Assembly: GCA_022821965.1 (NCBI GenBank)
Contig: JAJECN010000059.1
Location: 1-64,000, forward strand
Length of the DNA: 64,000 bases
Reading direction: 5' to 3'
Source of the DNA: Candidatus Poribacteria bacterium
Lineage (GTDB): Bacteria > Poribacteria > WGA-4E > WGA-3G
The notes below the pieces were generated by a model, which searched no databases, was not told where the DNA came from, and saw nothing but the letters and a program-made list of their open reading frames with translations. This document shows, piece after piece, positions 7,542-16,637 of the stretch (its first letter is position 1; each line of letters begins with the position of its first letter). A program made the translations under genes and the position numbers.

Positions 7542-8972
7542 CTAAACATCAACACGGATGAAGGAAAGAAACGCACCAGCGAATAACACTACAAAAAACA
7601 ACAATAATAGCAGAATGTCCGTGGCTGCAGCATTGTATGCCCCACCGAAACTGATACGGTCCTCAAATTTAGGAATTGATTCAAAGCGCACCGGCTTTTG
7701 TGATGTCCCTTCCTTGGGTCCGAGTGCATGTGGACTTTCTGGGTCGACACGATCGGTTTCAGTGAGAAACGTTCTGAATTCACCGGCGTATCGGCGCACA
7801 TGCTTTAAAAATTGGACGTGCCGTGTGAAACCGGTGCCAGCAAGGGATTCAATGGCATAGCGGACGCTTGATGCAGGCGATATACGGGTTATGGATCTCG
7901 AAAATTGAACCTGAGCGATCTGAGCATTTAAGTGTTCTTCATTCAATTTCTCGTTATCTCTTGCATCTTCGGTGAGGTATTTCGACCACAATAATGTTTC
8001 CTCTGTTGCTGGAATCTCTCGCGAGGGTGTTTTACGCCAAAGTTCGTCGTACTGCTCAAAAAAACGAGAGGCGAGAGATTGTTGACGGGCGGTAAGTTCG
8101 TTATGAGTCATTGTCGGCTGTAAACCACTGGTAAGCGCGCCGATTGTGGCGGGTAATAGGACGACCCAAACAACCCAAATCAGTAGGAGAATCGTGAGGC
8201 TGGTTGACGAACTGCTCACACGAGAGGATATGAGCAGCCCCAACCCAAGAAAGATTGACACGTAAACAAAAGCGATGAAGACAATGACTCCCAATCGTCC
8301 CCACTCGCTCGCTGCCAATGGAACACTTCCTGAAGTGTAAAGCAGAAAAAGGTTAATTAATGCGGCAATTAAAAAAGGGATACTGATAGTTATCAATGCT
8401 GCAAGAAATTTGCTTACCAGTACAGTGCCACGTGAAATGCTGTTGGATAGCGTCAGTCGTAAAGTGCCGCGTTCTTGCTCTGAGGAGATTGCGTCGAAAG
8501 TGAACAGGATCGCAATTAAACTCAACGCTATGGAGATTATATCTCCCCAATCAACGTTCGTGTAATCCGGCATAAGGTCCCATAGACTTGGGTTGGATTG
8601 TGGGTATTTCATTCGCCATGTCGTGCTGATTGAAAAACGACTTGATGTCATGAACAGACCTTCGCCAACGCCGCCAGCGGATTCGGGTATAAACGTTTCA
8701 CCGCCATTCGCACAAAAGGAGAGTGGACGAGGTTTTTTGTAGAGAGGACCGGGTCCTTCTGTGAGCAGATTGTACAGACTTTCTGCATTGGATCTCATTT
8801 TATCTAAGGATGCTGAGACCTTTTTTTGATATGCCGTCGATTGCGCTGTGTGTTCGCCAAGATATCCGATTGCGTTGACGATCATTAGTCCGATAAGCAA
8901 TACCGTTGTGAAGGCAAACCGCAGACTGTTCAGATGGTCATAGAGTTCGCGTTTTGTGATATGCCAAACCAT
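7542..8972 (-). CDS. ABC-2-type transporter permease (paralog A, right cluster)
   Basis: 476 aa from the ATG at 8972 (MVWHITKREL). The open frame continues 82 codons further upstream, but only because a 117-bp leader is tandemly duplicated in frame. The 8972 start aligns with its paralog at 3543 and has AAGGAAAATT in front. Topology matches paralog A: TM1 at ~18-38, periplasmic loop, four segments, long loop, C-terminal segment ending FIRVDV. The signature after TM2 is SSEQERGTLRLTLSNSISRG. It is an ABC-2 exporter or assembly permease lacking a cognate ATPase in the window. It is the last gene of the right cluster, downstream of permease B (9256-10770). Confidence 0.8.
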   Translation of the reverse strand: MVWHITKRELYDHLNSLRFAFTTVLLIGLMIVNAIGYLGEHTAQSTAYQKKVSASLDKMRSNAESLYNLLTEGPGPLYKKPRPLSFCANGGETFIPESAGGVGEGLFMTSSRFSISTTWRMKYPQSNPSLWDLMPDYTNVDWGDIISIALSLIAILFTFDAISSEQERGTLRLTLSNSISRGTVLVSKFLAALITISIPFLIAALINLFLLYTSGSVPLAASEWGRLGVIVFIAFVYVSIFLGLGLLISSRVSSSSTSLTILLLIWVVWVVLLPATIGALTSGLQPTMTHNELTARQQSLASRFFEQYDELWRKTPSREIPATEETLLWSKYLTEDARDNEKLNEEHLNAQIAQVQFSRSITRISPASSVRYAIESLAGTGFTRHVQFLKHVRRYAGEFRTFLTETDRVDPESPHALGPKEGTSQKPVRFESIPKFEDRISFGGAYNAAATDILLLLLFFVVLFAGAFLSFIRVDV

Positions 8973-9204
8973 TTTTTTAATTTTCCTTGCGGTTCGGTCA
9001 GCTGAGACTTGGCAAAGACGTTCCTTTGCGCAACCCGCCCCGGCCCGTTGGTTGGGGCTGCAGGTTTTGACTAAGTTTTCCAAAACCATTTTTTTAATTT
9101 TCCTTGAGGTTCGGTCAGCTGAGGCTTGGCAAGGACGTTCCCTTCCGTAACCCGTCCCGGCCCGTTGATTGGGACTACAAGTTTTGACTAAGTTTTCCAA
9201 AACC
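8971..9204 (-). repeat. 117-bp tandem direct repeat carrying SD and start codon
   Basis: Two head-to-tail copies (8971-9087 and 9088-9204) differ at a few positions. Each ends, on the minus strand, in CAAGGAAAATTAAAAAA followed by ATG. Because 117 is a multiple of three, the copies are in frame with the permease. If read, they would encode a 39-residue peptide repeated twice (starting VLENLVKTCSPNQRAG). This is more likely a duplicated 5' leader than real protein sequence. Confidence 0.75.
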
Positions 9205-9255
9205 CTCTTAACTCTCACTGTGAGGCAAGTTGATAACTGATTGCTGAAAACTATT

Positions 9256-10770
9256 CTATACTTCCTGCCGTACGAAGATTAAAAACGTTGTCATAAACAG
9301 CACAACGTTAATGAGAAATAGGCAGGCAATATCACCACTGGCATGCTTTACGTTGCTTGAAACATCTGCACGATGATAAGAAAACTGAGGTAAATCGCTC
9401 CAATCAACCTTTCCTTGGTCAATGGAGAACCATTTCCGGGAAGAAAAGGCTTCCTTATCATAGAAATAATCGATAATCGTTTGTCGGTACTGCTGGACTG
9501 TTGTGATAAAATCCTCAATGCCGTAGAAATCTGTTCCTGCCCACGCTTCGGTTGCGAAATCATACATCGCCGCCGGTGAAAGTCGCATCATATTTTTCGC
9601 GACATTTGCTTTGCGAACGTAGACGTAATCTAAAGTTTTTTGTCGAACCTGCCATGTTTTCTCCGCTGCGCGGATGCGTCGCGGTTCTGAGAATTGAAAG
9701 TAAGCTTTGACATGCGGAATCTGTGGTTCTGAATCTGGATCGATACGCGTCCAAAGACGGGTTTCTACCTTAAAATACTTGAGGGTCATTGGATCGGAGA
9801 TCTGATAAGCACCGTAACTTCCTGAAGGCGGTACATTGAAATTCGGATCTTCCCCGTCAACACTATCGTTTCTCAAGAAATCTGTCTGCTCTCTTTCAAA
9901 TGCTTCCCAGATCTGCTCAATTTCACGATAGGCGGCTTCCAATTGAGAAGGTGTCTGCCAAAGCCGATTGACCGTGAATACACTCAGACTTGGATAGATC
10001 AGGACAAGGGTGCTCCATATCACCATTGAAAGCATCAAGGCGGTCGCGGTTCGGCGAGTGACCACGGAGATTAACAATCCTATCAAATAGAAAACGGAGA
10101 GATAGATGATTGAGGTGAACAAAATACCACTAATCCGGAGCCAATCATCCCCACTCAGCGAAATTGACCCTGACATAGAAAATAGGATCAATGCAAGTAA
10201 CAAACTCATGACTACGGGAAGAATCAGACAAGCCATCGCACTGATGTACTTTGCCAACAGAATAATAGGGCGACTGACGGGGTTTGCCATCGTCAAGCGG
10301 AGCGTGCCTGCTTCCCGTTCCCCGGCGATTGCATCGTGGGCGAAAAGTAGTGCCAGTAGGCTGAGAATTACCTGAAAGATCAAAACGAGATCGACACTGG
10401 AAAATAGGTTGAGGAAAGGATTATCCGCGCTGTGGGATCTGGTGTCCCAAAGGGTTGGCACAAAGGTATGACTGGCAGTGATAGAGTTGCCGAGCCGTCG
10501 ATCCAGACCTGCATTGAAAATACTCAGTGGATTGGGTGGTCGATCTACAAGGATTTCTCCTTCCACCTCTGAATAGGTGCTTGCTCTTTTTAAAAACTTC
10601 TGATGATGTTGCTTCACTGCGGTATCGTAGCTTGTCAGGCGACGTTCATAATCAGCAATCAGCACGACGGTATTCGCAACGACCAGCGACAGCGTGACAA
10701 CCATTGCAACGAGAAACCGAAATGTCATAAGGTTGGCGAGCAATTCTCGCCGAATGAGTGTCAGGAACAT
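9256..10770 (-). CDS. ABC-2-type transporter permease (paralog B, right cluster)
   Basis: 504 aa and strongly similar to the protein at 3789-5282, sharing FLTLIRRELLxNLMTFRF, PPNPLSIFNxGLD, GEREAGTLRLTMANPVSRP and a C-terminal membrane segment ending FVRQEV. Six or so membrane segments are evident, with two large extracytoplasmic loops. It starts 11 nt after the stop of the TPR/TlpA lipoprotein-like gene, indicating one operon (sigma fusion, TlpA-like, permease B, permease A). The substrate is unknown and no ATP-binding subunit is present in either cluster. Confidence 0.8.
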   Translation of the reverse strand: MFLTLIRRELLANLMTFRFLVAMVVTLSLVVANTVVLIADYERRLTSYDTAVKQHHQKFLKRASTYSEVEGEILVDRPPNPLSIFNAGLDRRLGNSITASHTFVPTLWDTRSHSADNPFLNLFSSVDLVLIFQVILSLLALLFAHDAIAGEREAGTLRLTMANPVSRPIILLAKYISAMACLILPVVMSLLLALILFSMSGSISLSGDDWLRISGILFTSIIYLSVFYLIGLLISVVTRRTATALMLSMVIWSTLVLIYPSLSVFTVNRLWQTPSQLEAAYREIEQIWEAFEREQTDFLRNDSVDGEDPNFNVPPSGSYGAYQISDPMTLKYFKVETRLWTRIDPDSEPQIPHVKAYFQFSEPRRIRAAEKTWQVRQKTLDYVYVRKANVAKNMMRLSPAAMYDFATEAWAGTDFYGIEDFITTVQQYRQTIIDYFYDKEAFSSRKWFSIDQGKVDWSDLPQFSYHRADVSSNVKHASGDIACLFLINVVLFMTTFLIFVRQEV

Positions 10771-10781
10771 TGCATTATCGC

Positions 10782-12485
10782 CTAATCTGAGAGAAGAGTT
10801 TCAACCATCCAAATTAAGGGCTGACCGTTTACCAGATGCGAACCTAAAAAACTGTATTGCCAATTCCCAGTTTTATCAATCACGATAAAAAAGGGTATCC
10901 CTTTAATCTGATAAGCCTTCCTCAACTGTTGACTCCGATCAAGTAGAACGGGCCATGGCTGCCGATGTTCATCTAAAGACTTCCGCACCTGTTCAGGGGT
11001 TTCGCCGTCATTAATTCCCCAGATGACAACATCATCGTTTTCGCTGAAGTGCTTGTAGACAGTTTCGACCTCGGGGATTGATATGTTGCACGGACCACAC
11101 CACGAAGCCCCGACATCGAGTAAAACGACCTTCCCAGCCATCGCTGATAGCGAGTAGGTCTCTCCTTCCAGCGTTTCTAACCGAAAATCCGTTGCTTTTT
11201 TATTCAGTTTGTTCGTGATAAATTCCTGACGGAATTTCTCGAGATCCGCCGCTTCTCGGATCCGGTATTCGGCTTCGGTGTCTTTAAGGAATGCCTCAAA
11301 CGTATCGGCGGTCTTCCCTCGTGCAGTTTGATGGTAGATACGTTCCAATCCTGCCTGAGCCTCAGCGTGAGACTTCGGGGCAAAGTGTGCATCGGCATAA
11401 TAACGCCTTGCTGTTTCCCATTCACCAATTCTTTCTGCCGACTGGCCCAACATCCAGAAATAATTGATGGCACGCTCGTTGAATCTCACCCACAACGATT
11501 CCGAAAAATCGGGTGCGTTTGCGAGAAGTCCGTCATGTGCTTCTCGCCATCGTTCCTGCTGGAGATAGATTTCAGCACGCAAGCGCGAGATGTCTTTCTG
11601 CTTTTCTTCTATAGACCCTCCCCGGCGTTTAATCCACGTTTGTTCCTCTTCTTCGCCTAATCTAATCTTAGCACTCGCCAAATCTTCCAACGCTTTATCT
11701 AATCGGATGTTAAGCTTTAGTCGCCATTTGCTTACTATCGTATAAGCCCAACCGGACCACAGCTGTGTCTTCTGACAATAGAAAAGATGTGCTTTCAAGT
11801 ATTGGTCGATAAGTTCATCAGCGTAATCATTGCTTGCCAGAGAGCGGTCCTCTTCGATTAACCACAGCATCTCCTCGTATGCCAACAAATACCAGGATAA
11901 TTCTGGCACATCCGAGGCGGTAAACTCATCAATGACGCGTTGGTAATAGTGCCACTTTTGAGGTGCCTCTTCGCTTCGTTCCGCTAATCCTAAGAGGGCA
12001 AGCAGATGAAGTTCGGTATTGGGGTATTGCAGCATCTTATCAAACAAACTGCTTGGGACATTCTTGACACCGCCTGGAAGATGTCTATATCCCCAGTGGG
12101 CAGCGTTTAATATTTCCGGGGTTTCTGGGTGTGCTTGCAGCAGTGCTTTGATTTCAGAAACAATCCTTTTTTTGGCATCCGCCTCTGAAAACATTTTGGC
12201 TATCAATCTCCATCGAGCATCATAAGCCTCAAGGTCCACCGGATCGGATTTTAGGGCGCGCTCACTGATCTCCAAAGCCTTATCAAATTCACCCGACTTA
12301 TGAAGCGTTTTGATCTGCGTCGCCAAATCCTGTTGATGCTTATTGGTGGTTTCCGCGAATGCGGTTCCGAAGGAAGTGGATGAGGTTGTGTCTTGTTTGG
12401 TGTGTTGCGTGAAGAACAGGGCACCTAAAACAAGCATGGAGCAGACAGAAAGCGCACCCAGTATTGTTCGATTTGAAAGTTTCAT
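10782..12485 (-). CDS. Exported TPR/TlpA-like thioredoxin protein (WCGPC)
   Basis: 567 aa from ATG 12485, preceded by AAGAGGAATTT; an in-frame ATG 36 nt upstream has no SD. Residues ~8-28 (ILGALSVCSMLVLGALFF) are a signal anchor or signal peptide, so the protein is membrane-attached or periplasmic. The middle is the shared TPR-like module (SGEFDKALEISERALKSDP). The C-terminal ~150 residues are a TlpA-type thioredoxin domain with the classical WCGPC (Cys463, Cys466) and IKGIPFFIVIDK containing the cis-Pro. It should act as a periplasmic disulfide reductase or isomerase. It sits between the sigma fusion and the permeases, linking redox work in the envelope with the membrane proteins of the operon. 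Confidence 0.78.
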   Translation of the reverse strand: MKLSNRTILGALSVCSMLVLGALFFTQHTKQDTTSSTSFGTAFAETTNKHQQDLATQIKTLHKSGEFDKALEISERALKSDPVDLEAYDARWRLIAKMFSEADAKKRIVSEIKALLQAHPETPEILNAAHWGYRHLPGGVKNVPSSLFDKMLQYPNTELHLLALLGLAERSEEAPQKWHYYQRVIDEFTASDVPELSWYLLAYEEMLWLIEEDRSLASNDYADELIDQYLKAHLFYCQKTQLWSGWAYTIVSKWRLKLNIRLDKALEDLASAKIRLGEEEEQTWIKRRGGSIEEKQKDISRLRAEIYLQQERWREAHDGLLANAPDFSESLWVRFNERAINYFWMLGQSAERIGEWETARRYYADAHFAPKSHAEAQAGLERIYHQTARGKTADTFEAFLKDTEAEYRIREAADLEKFRQEFITNKLNKKATDFRLETLEGETYSLSAMAGKVVLLDVGASWCGPCNISIPEVETVYKHFSENDDVVIWGINDGETPEQVRKSLDEHRQPWPVLLDRSQQLRKAYQIKGIPFFIVIDKTGNWQYSFLGSHLVNGQPLIWMVETLLSD

Positions 12486-12517
12486 AAATTCCTCTTTGTT
12501 ACGATAACATCGCAGTA

Positions 12518-14587
12518 TCACACATCTGATAGGAGTGCTTCAATCATCCAAATTAAGGGCTGACCGTTTACCAGATGCGGACCTTCAAAGCTGTATTGCC
12601 AATTTCCCACTCTATTGATCAAGATGAAAGAGGGTCTTGATTCAATCTGATAAGCTTTGCTCACCTCCCGATGCGGGTCAAGCAGAACGGGCCAGGGTGG
12701 CTGATATTCATCTAAAAACTCCCGCACTTTGTGAGGGGCTTCACCGTCATTGATTCCCCAGACGACGACATCATTGACTTTACTGAAGTGCTTGTAGGCG
12801 AGTTTGACTTCTGGAGTCGCCATCATGGGTTGCGAAACCCCAACCGTAAGCAAAACAACCTTTCCAGACATCGCCGATAGAGTGTAGGTCTCTCCTTCTA
12901 AAGTCTCTAAACGAAAATCCGTCGCTTTCTCATTGAACCTGTTCGTGATAAGTTGCTGGCGGATTTTTTCGAGGTCAGCAGCTTCTCGGATCCGGTATTC
13001 GGCTTCGGTATCTTTGAGGAATGCATTAAATGCATCGGTGGTTTTCCGTCGTGCGATTTGATGATGAACGCGTTCTAATCCGGCGCGACCTTCCGCTTGA
13101 TGGATAGGTGCAGCGTGTGCATCGACATGGGAACGTCTGACCTTTTCCGAGTGAAGAGTAGGCGCGAAGTGTACGTTGGCATAGTAGCGTCTGGCTTCTT
13201 CCCATGCTTCCATTCCCTCCGCCGCCCGTCCCAGTATATAGAAGTAATTGAGGGTACGCTCGTTGAACCTTGTCCAGAGGGATCCCAGATAATCCGGTGC
13301 ATTTGTGCTAAGCGCGTCATACGCTTCTTCCCACCGTTCCTGCTGGAGGTAGATTTCAGCGCGTAAATGCGATATCCTCTTGTGCTCTTTTTCTACGGAT
13401 CCTTTGTTGTTTTCTACGAGCCACTTCTGTTCCTCTGCCTCACCCAATCTGATTTCAGCACGTTCTAAAATTTCATAAGCTTTGTCTAATCGGTTGTTAA
13501 ACTTCAGCCGCCATTCAACGGTTGCAGTATAAGCCCAGCCAAAATACTGCTGTGTATCTTCACAGTAAGCAAGATGTGCTTTTAAGAGTCCATCAGTAAG
13601 TTCATCAAGGTAGTCATCGCTTGCCAGAGAGCGGTCCACCTCGGCTAACCTCAGCATTTCTTCATAAGCTAACATATACCAGGATAATACTGGGGCATCT
13701 GAGGCGGTGAACTCGTCAGTGACGCGTTGGTAATAGTGCCACTTTTGAGAGGCATCTTCGCTCCGTTCAGCTAACCCGAACAGTGCAGCTTGATAAATTT
13801 CGGTATTGGGATATTGCAATATCTTATCAAACAAACGCAGTGGGACATTCTTTGCGAGACCCGGAAGACACCTATATCCCCAATAGGCAGTTTCTAACAC
13901 TTCCAGATTTTCTGGATGTGCCCTCAGTAGCGTTTCGATTTCAGGATAAATCCTTTTTCTCGCCTCTTCTTCTGGGAGCGTCTCGGCTATCAGTTTCCAT
14001 TGAGAAAGGTAAGTTTCTAAGTCCATAGTCAAAAGCTCCTGATCTACTTGTAAACGTTTTCGTGCCCGGTGGAGCCGACTCACAATCGTGTTCACCGGTA
14101 CATTCAAAAGTTCACCTATTTCCTTTGTTGGCATTTCACCCAGATAGTAAAGTGTCATGACCTCGCGTTCACTCTCTGGTAGTTTTGACAGAAGTTCTTC
14201 AGCGATTTCATAACGACGCTCGATTGCTTCTGTCTCGCGCTGCTCCGATACATAACGCTCATACGTTAAGTTATCTATTGCTTTTATAGACGGGGCATCC
14301 AGCGGTTGCATCGTAGGTCTTTGCTTTCGCATCCAAGCAATGCAAAGCCGATTCGCAATGACATAGAGCCATCCAGCAAATTGACTGGGGTCCTTGAGCG
14401 TCGAAAGTTTTTCATAAGCTTGGAGGAAAGTGTCTTGCGTAATCTCTTCAGCGTAGTGAAAATCACCTATCTTCCGCCACACGAGGGTGTGAACACTTTT
14501 TTGATACTTTTGGACTAAAATGTTAAACGCCTCATCGTTGCCTGATAAAATTTTTTGAATTAACTGAACATCGTTTTCCTTTTCCAC
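12518..14587 (-). CDS. ECF sigma factor fused to TPR-like region and Cys-less thioredoxin domain (right copy)
   Basis: 689 aa from a GTG at 14587 (VEKENDVQLI), chosen because AGGAGAG lies just upstream and it aligns with METEDDVQLI of the left copy. Sigma region 2 spans ~15-90 (AEEITQDTFLQAY, AGWLYVIANRLCIAWMRK). Region 4 spans ~130-190 (LPESEREVMTLYYLGEMPTK, NVPVNTIVSRLHRARKRL). The TPR-like module follows, with a local insertion duplicating YANVHFAPT/HVDAHAAPI-type sequence near residue 500. The C-terminal thioredoxin fold has GVSQPMMATPEV where CxxC should be, so it is catalytically dead. It heads the right operon, 32 nt upstream of the exported TlpA-like gene. Confidence 0.8.
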   Translation of the reverse strand: MEKENDVQLIQKILSGNDEAFNILVQKYQKSVHTLVWRKIGDFHYAEEITQDTFLQAYEKLSTLKDPSQFAGWLYVIANRLCIAWMRKQRPTMQPLDAPSIKAIDNLTYERYVSEQRETEAIERRYEIAEELLSKLPESEREVMTLYYLGEMPTKEIGELLNVPVNTIVSRLHRARKRLQVDQELLTMDLETYLSQWKLIAETLPEEEARKRIYPEIETLLRAHPENLEVLETAYWGYRCLPGLAKNVPLRLFDKILQYPNTEIYQAALFGLAERSEDASQKWHYYQRVTDEFTASDAPVLSWYMLAYEEMLRLAEVDRSLASDDYLDELTDGLLKAHLAYCEDTQQYFGWAYTATVEWRLKFNNRLDKAYEILERAEIRLGEAEEQKWLVENNKGSVEKEHKRISHLRAEIYLQQERWEEAYDALSTNAPDYLGSLWTRFNERTLNYFYILGRAAEGMEAWEEARRYYANVHFAPTLHSEKVRRSHVDAHAAPIHQAEGRAGLERVHHQIARRKTTDAFNAFLKDTEAEYRIREAADLEKIRQQLITNRFNEKATDFRLETLEGETYTLSAMSGKVVLLTVGVSQPMMATPEVKLAYKHFSKVNDVVVWGINDGEAPHKVREFLDEYQPPWPVLLDPHREVSKAYQIESRPSFILINRVGNWQYSFEGPHLVNGQPLIWMIEALLSDV

Positions 14588-14770
14588 GAGGCTCTCTCCT
14601 AATAAACAGATTGGGTATGTTCGCATTCGCCAAAAGGCTTAATCAAATGCTGAGTCTTGTAAAATTAAGCAATACAATGCAGTTCATGCCCGCTACTGTT
14701 TTAAAGACGCGATTTTGGGCAGGAAAAATTGCACAATTTCAAAAAAAGTGAAAAAAGGTGTTTTGTGTTT
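14588..14770 (-). promoter_or_regulatory. Conserved leader upstream of the right sigma-fusion gene
   Basis: It matches the leader at 7355-7520 block by block: TTCACTTTTTTTGAAATT, GTGCAATTTTTCC, GCCCAAAATCGCGTCTTTAAAACAG, TTGCTTAATTTTAC, AGCATTTGATTAAGCC and CCCAATCTG. The match is best in the stretch around CGTCTTTAA, a plausible ECF-type -10. Between 14770 and 14938 I see no gene or further structure. Confidence 0.5.
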
Positions 14771-14938
14771 TCCAAAGTGCCCTTTTATTTTTGGAATTTA
14801 CTATAAAAGAGGGAAATTTTGGGAAAAAAGGTTTAAAAGACTTGCTAAGAAAAAGTTGTTGTTGGGGAAGATTAGGAGTTGTGTGCAGATCGCTTGAAAG
14901 AGAAATTGGTCGGTTCCCTTACCAATCAATGCAAAATG

Positions 14939-15011
14939 TTAGGGCTATTCAGCCGCCCTTGGAGGATAACCGAATAGCCCTAAATAAGCACACGGTTAAG
15001 AACCGTGCTTA
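14939..15011 (-). terminator. Two hairpins downstream of the DUF4159 gene
   Basis: TTAGGGCTATTC (14939-14950) is perfectly complementary to GAATAGCCCTAA (14972-14983). Adjacent to the stop, AAGCACACGGTT pairs with AACCGTGCTT (about 14987-15011) with a 2-nt bulge. They follow the minus-strand gene that ends at 15024. The first stem is strong, but no long U-run follows it. Confidence 0.55.
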
Positions 15012-15023
15012 GAGACAAAAGCT

Positions 15024-16502
15024 CTATTCAAAACCACTGACCTTCGCAGCTTCAGGTGCGCGTGTCGGGAGTTCTTTCTTGGCTAATGTGTCTTCAGGCA
15101 CGTAACCGGAGTAGTCAGAAATCTGACCGTGTGTCAACGCGTACACCACAACGTTCGTCATGAAACGATACACACCGGGTGAGTAGTGGACACTACGTGT
15201 CGGGAGACTGACAGACTCCATCGCGCACATGTAGTCACGACGGACAACGATAACGGACAACTTTTCACCGACGGAGATACCTTCGAGGTAGTTCCGTTTC
15301 GGCGGACGTGTACCCCACCAGAAGATGTCGAAACCGACGGGGGGACCACCCATTTCATAGAAGTTGTCGTAGACTTCGTGATCGTTCGGAATCCGCTCAA
15401 TCTGATACTCAGGCATGACGTAACGCATCTGTGCGAGGAAGAGACGAATCATCGCCTGCGCGGGTGCGTTCACACCGCAGTCGTCAAAGACGAGGAATCC
15501 GCCCTTTTCAACGAAATAGCGACGCATACCAGCGGCTTCAGTTTCGGTGAGACGGCTATCCATTTTACCACCACCATACTGCCGTCCAAGCAAGTTACGA
15601 GAACGGACGAGTGACGGATCGTGTCCTGTCATGAAGACGAACGGTGTCTTGAAGAGGTTGGCATCGGTAAGTTTCAATGCGCCACCTTCAACGTTCATGT
15701 CGGTTTTGATTTTGGTACGTTCGTTGAGCCACTTTGTCAATGCGTTCAAGGAAGAAGCATCAGCCCACCAGTCAGAGAGACTGTGGCGGATCCGTGTGAA
15801 ACGGAATACGCCGCGGATGTCTTTACCTTTACCGATAACGCGACCACCGGGTTCGCCTCTGGGCAGGGGTGGTACTTCAACGTTACCGAGTGTGATGTTT
15901 TCAACGACATCACCGAGCGCGTCGCGTGCGGCACCGACGTTTTCAACCATCGCGAGTCCGGGTGGACGTTCAAAAGCGACCTTCACCTGCACTGCGGTAC
16001 CTGCGACACCACGACCGATGTTAGCCGGTCCAGCGGAAGGCGCAGTTGCCACGGGTGCGGAGAACGCCAAGGCACCGGGTGCATCCGAAACGGGGAGATC
16101 GGCGTGTGTTACAACTGTCGGCACAGGGGCGTTTGGTGTAACCACTCTCGGAACGTTCGGGTTAATCGGTGCGTCTACTTTGACGGTTTGGTTGGAAAAT
16201 TCGAGTACCGTCTGCGGTTGGAAATTCGACTTGGCAACAAACGCAGTCGTTACACGGGGTTGCACCTGAACCTGTTCGACGACGACGGTGTTCTGGGTTG
16301 GAACAGTCGGCTTAATAACAGGTTTTACAACAGGTTTTCGTACCTTAGGCTTCGGTGGTTCTTTCGGTTGGAGCACTTCGGCACCAACGAGATCTTTGAA
16401 CTGCTCGGTTTGCGTGACTAAGTAAATGCCAGCAATAGCAGCGATGATCACGTGAAGAACCAAGGAAGTCATAAAGGCACCTGAGGTTCTTTTTGCACTC
16501 AT
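15024..16502 (-). CDS. DUF4159 protein with TonB-like N-terminus
   Basis: 492 aa. A single N-terminal membrane segment (~10-30, SLVLHVIIAAIAGIYLV) is followed by a Pro/Lys-rich stretch (PKEPPKPKVRKPVVKPVIKP), the layout of TonB-type energy transducers spanning the periplasm. The C-terminal ~270 residues (from GVFRFTRIRHSLSDWW) match DUF4159, including FVFMTGHDP, YFVEKGGFLVFDDC and PVGFDIFWWG. DUF4159 is often described as related to the GATase-like fold of gliding/BatA-associated proteins; its molecular role is not known. The SD is GGAGG before ATG. A VWA protein with a very similar membrane segment lies at 22183-23265, suggesting a shared envelope system. Two long plus-strand open frames across it are shadows. 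Confidence 0.75.
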   Translation of the reverse strand: MSAKRTSGAFMTSLVLHVIIAAIAGIYLVTQTEQFKDLVGAEVLQPKEPPKPKVRKPVVKPVIKPTVPTQNTVVVEQVQVQPRVTTAFVAKSNFQPQTVLEFSNQTVKVDAPINPNVPRVVTPNAPVPTVVTHADLPVSDAPGALAFSAPVATAPSAGPANIGRGVAGTAVQVKVAFERPPGLAMVENVGAARDALGDVVENITLGNVEVPPLPRGEPGGRVIGKGKDIRGVFRFTRIRHSLSDWWADASSLNALTKWLNERTKIKTDMNVEGGALKLTDANLFKTPFVFMTGHDPSLVRSRNLLGRQYGGGKMDSRLTETEAAGMRRYFVEKGGFLVFDDCGVNAPAQAMIRLFLAQMRYVMPEYQIERIPNDHEVYDNFYEMGGPPVGFDIFWWGTRPPKRNYLEGISVGEKLSVIVVRRDYMCAMESVSLPTRSVHYSPGVYRFMTNVVVYALTHGQISDYSGYVPEDTLAKKELPTRAPEAAKVSGFE

Positions 16503-16637
16503 TCGTTATTACCTCCAAGGGTATTGTTTACATATCCTAACGAAAAATAAAAGTTGTTGATGCAGAGGTATATGCAATTTCCATGCCAATGTAAAAAACG
16601 CTGAATTTGCGATGAATCCCTGCATCAAGGGTGTTAA

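Noticed and set aside
8971-9204. CRISPR-like array
   Set aside because: Only two adjacent long copies with no spacers; a simple tandem duplication.
8973-9218. 82-codon N-terminal extension of permease A
   Set aside because: It is produced by the in-frame 117-bp leader duplication; the paralog starts at WHITKREL and an SD precedes the shorter start.
15547-16421. Two long plus-strand open frames (240 and 266 codons)
   Set aside because: They lie opposite the DUF4159 gene, are compositionally odd and have no SD; shadows of a Pro/Val-rich coding region.
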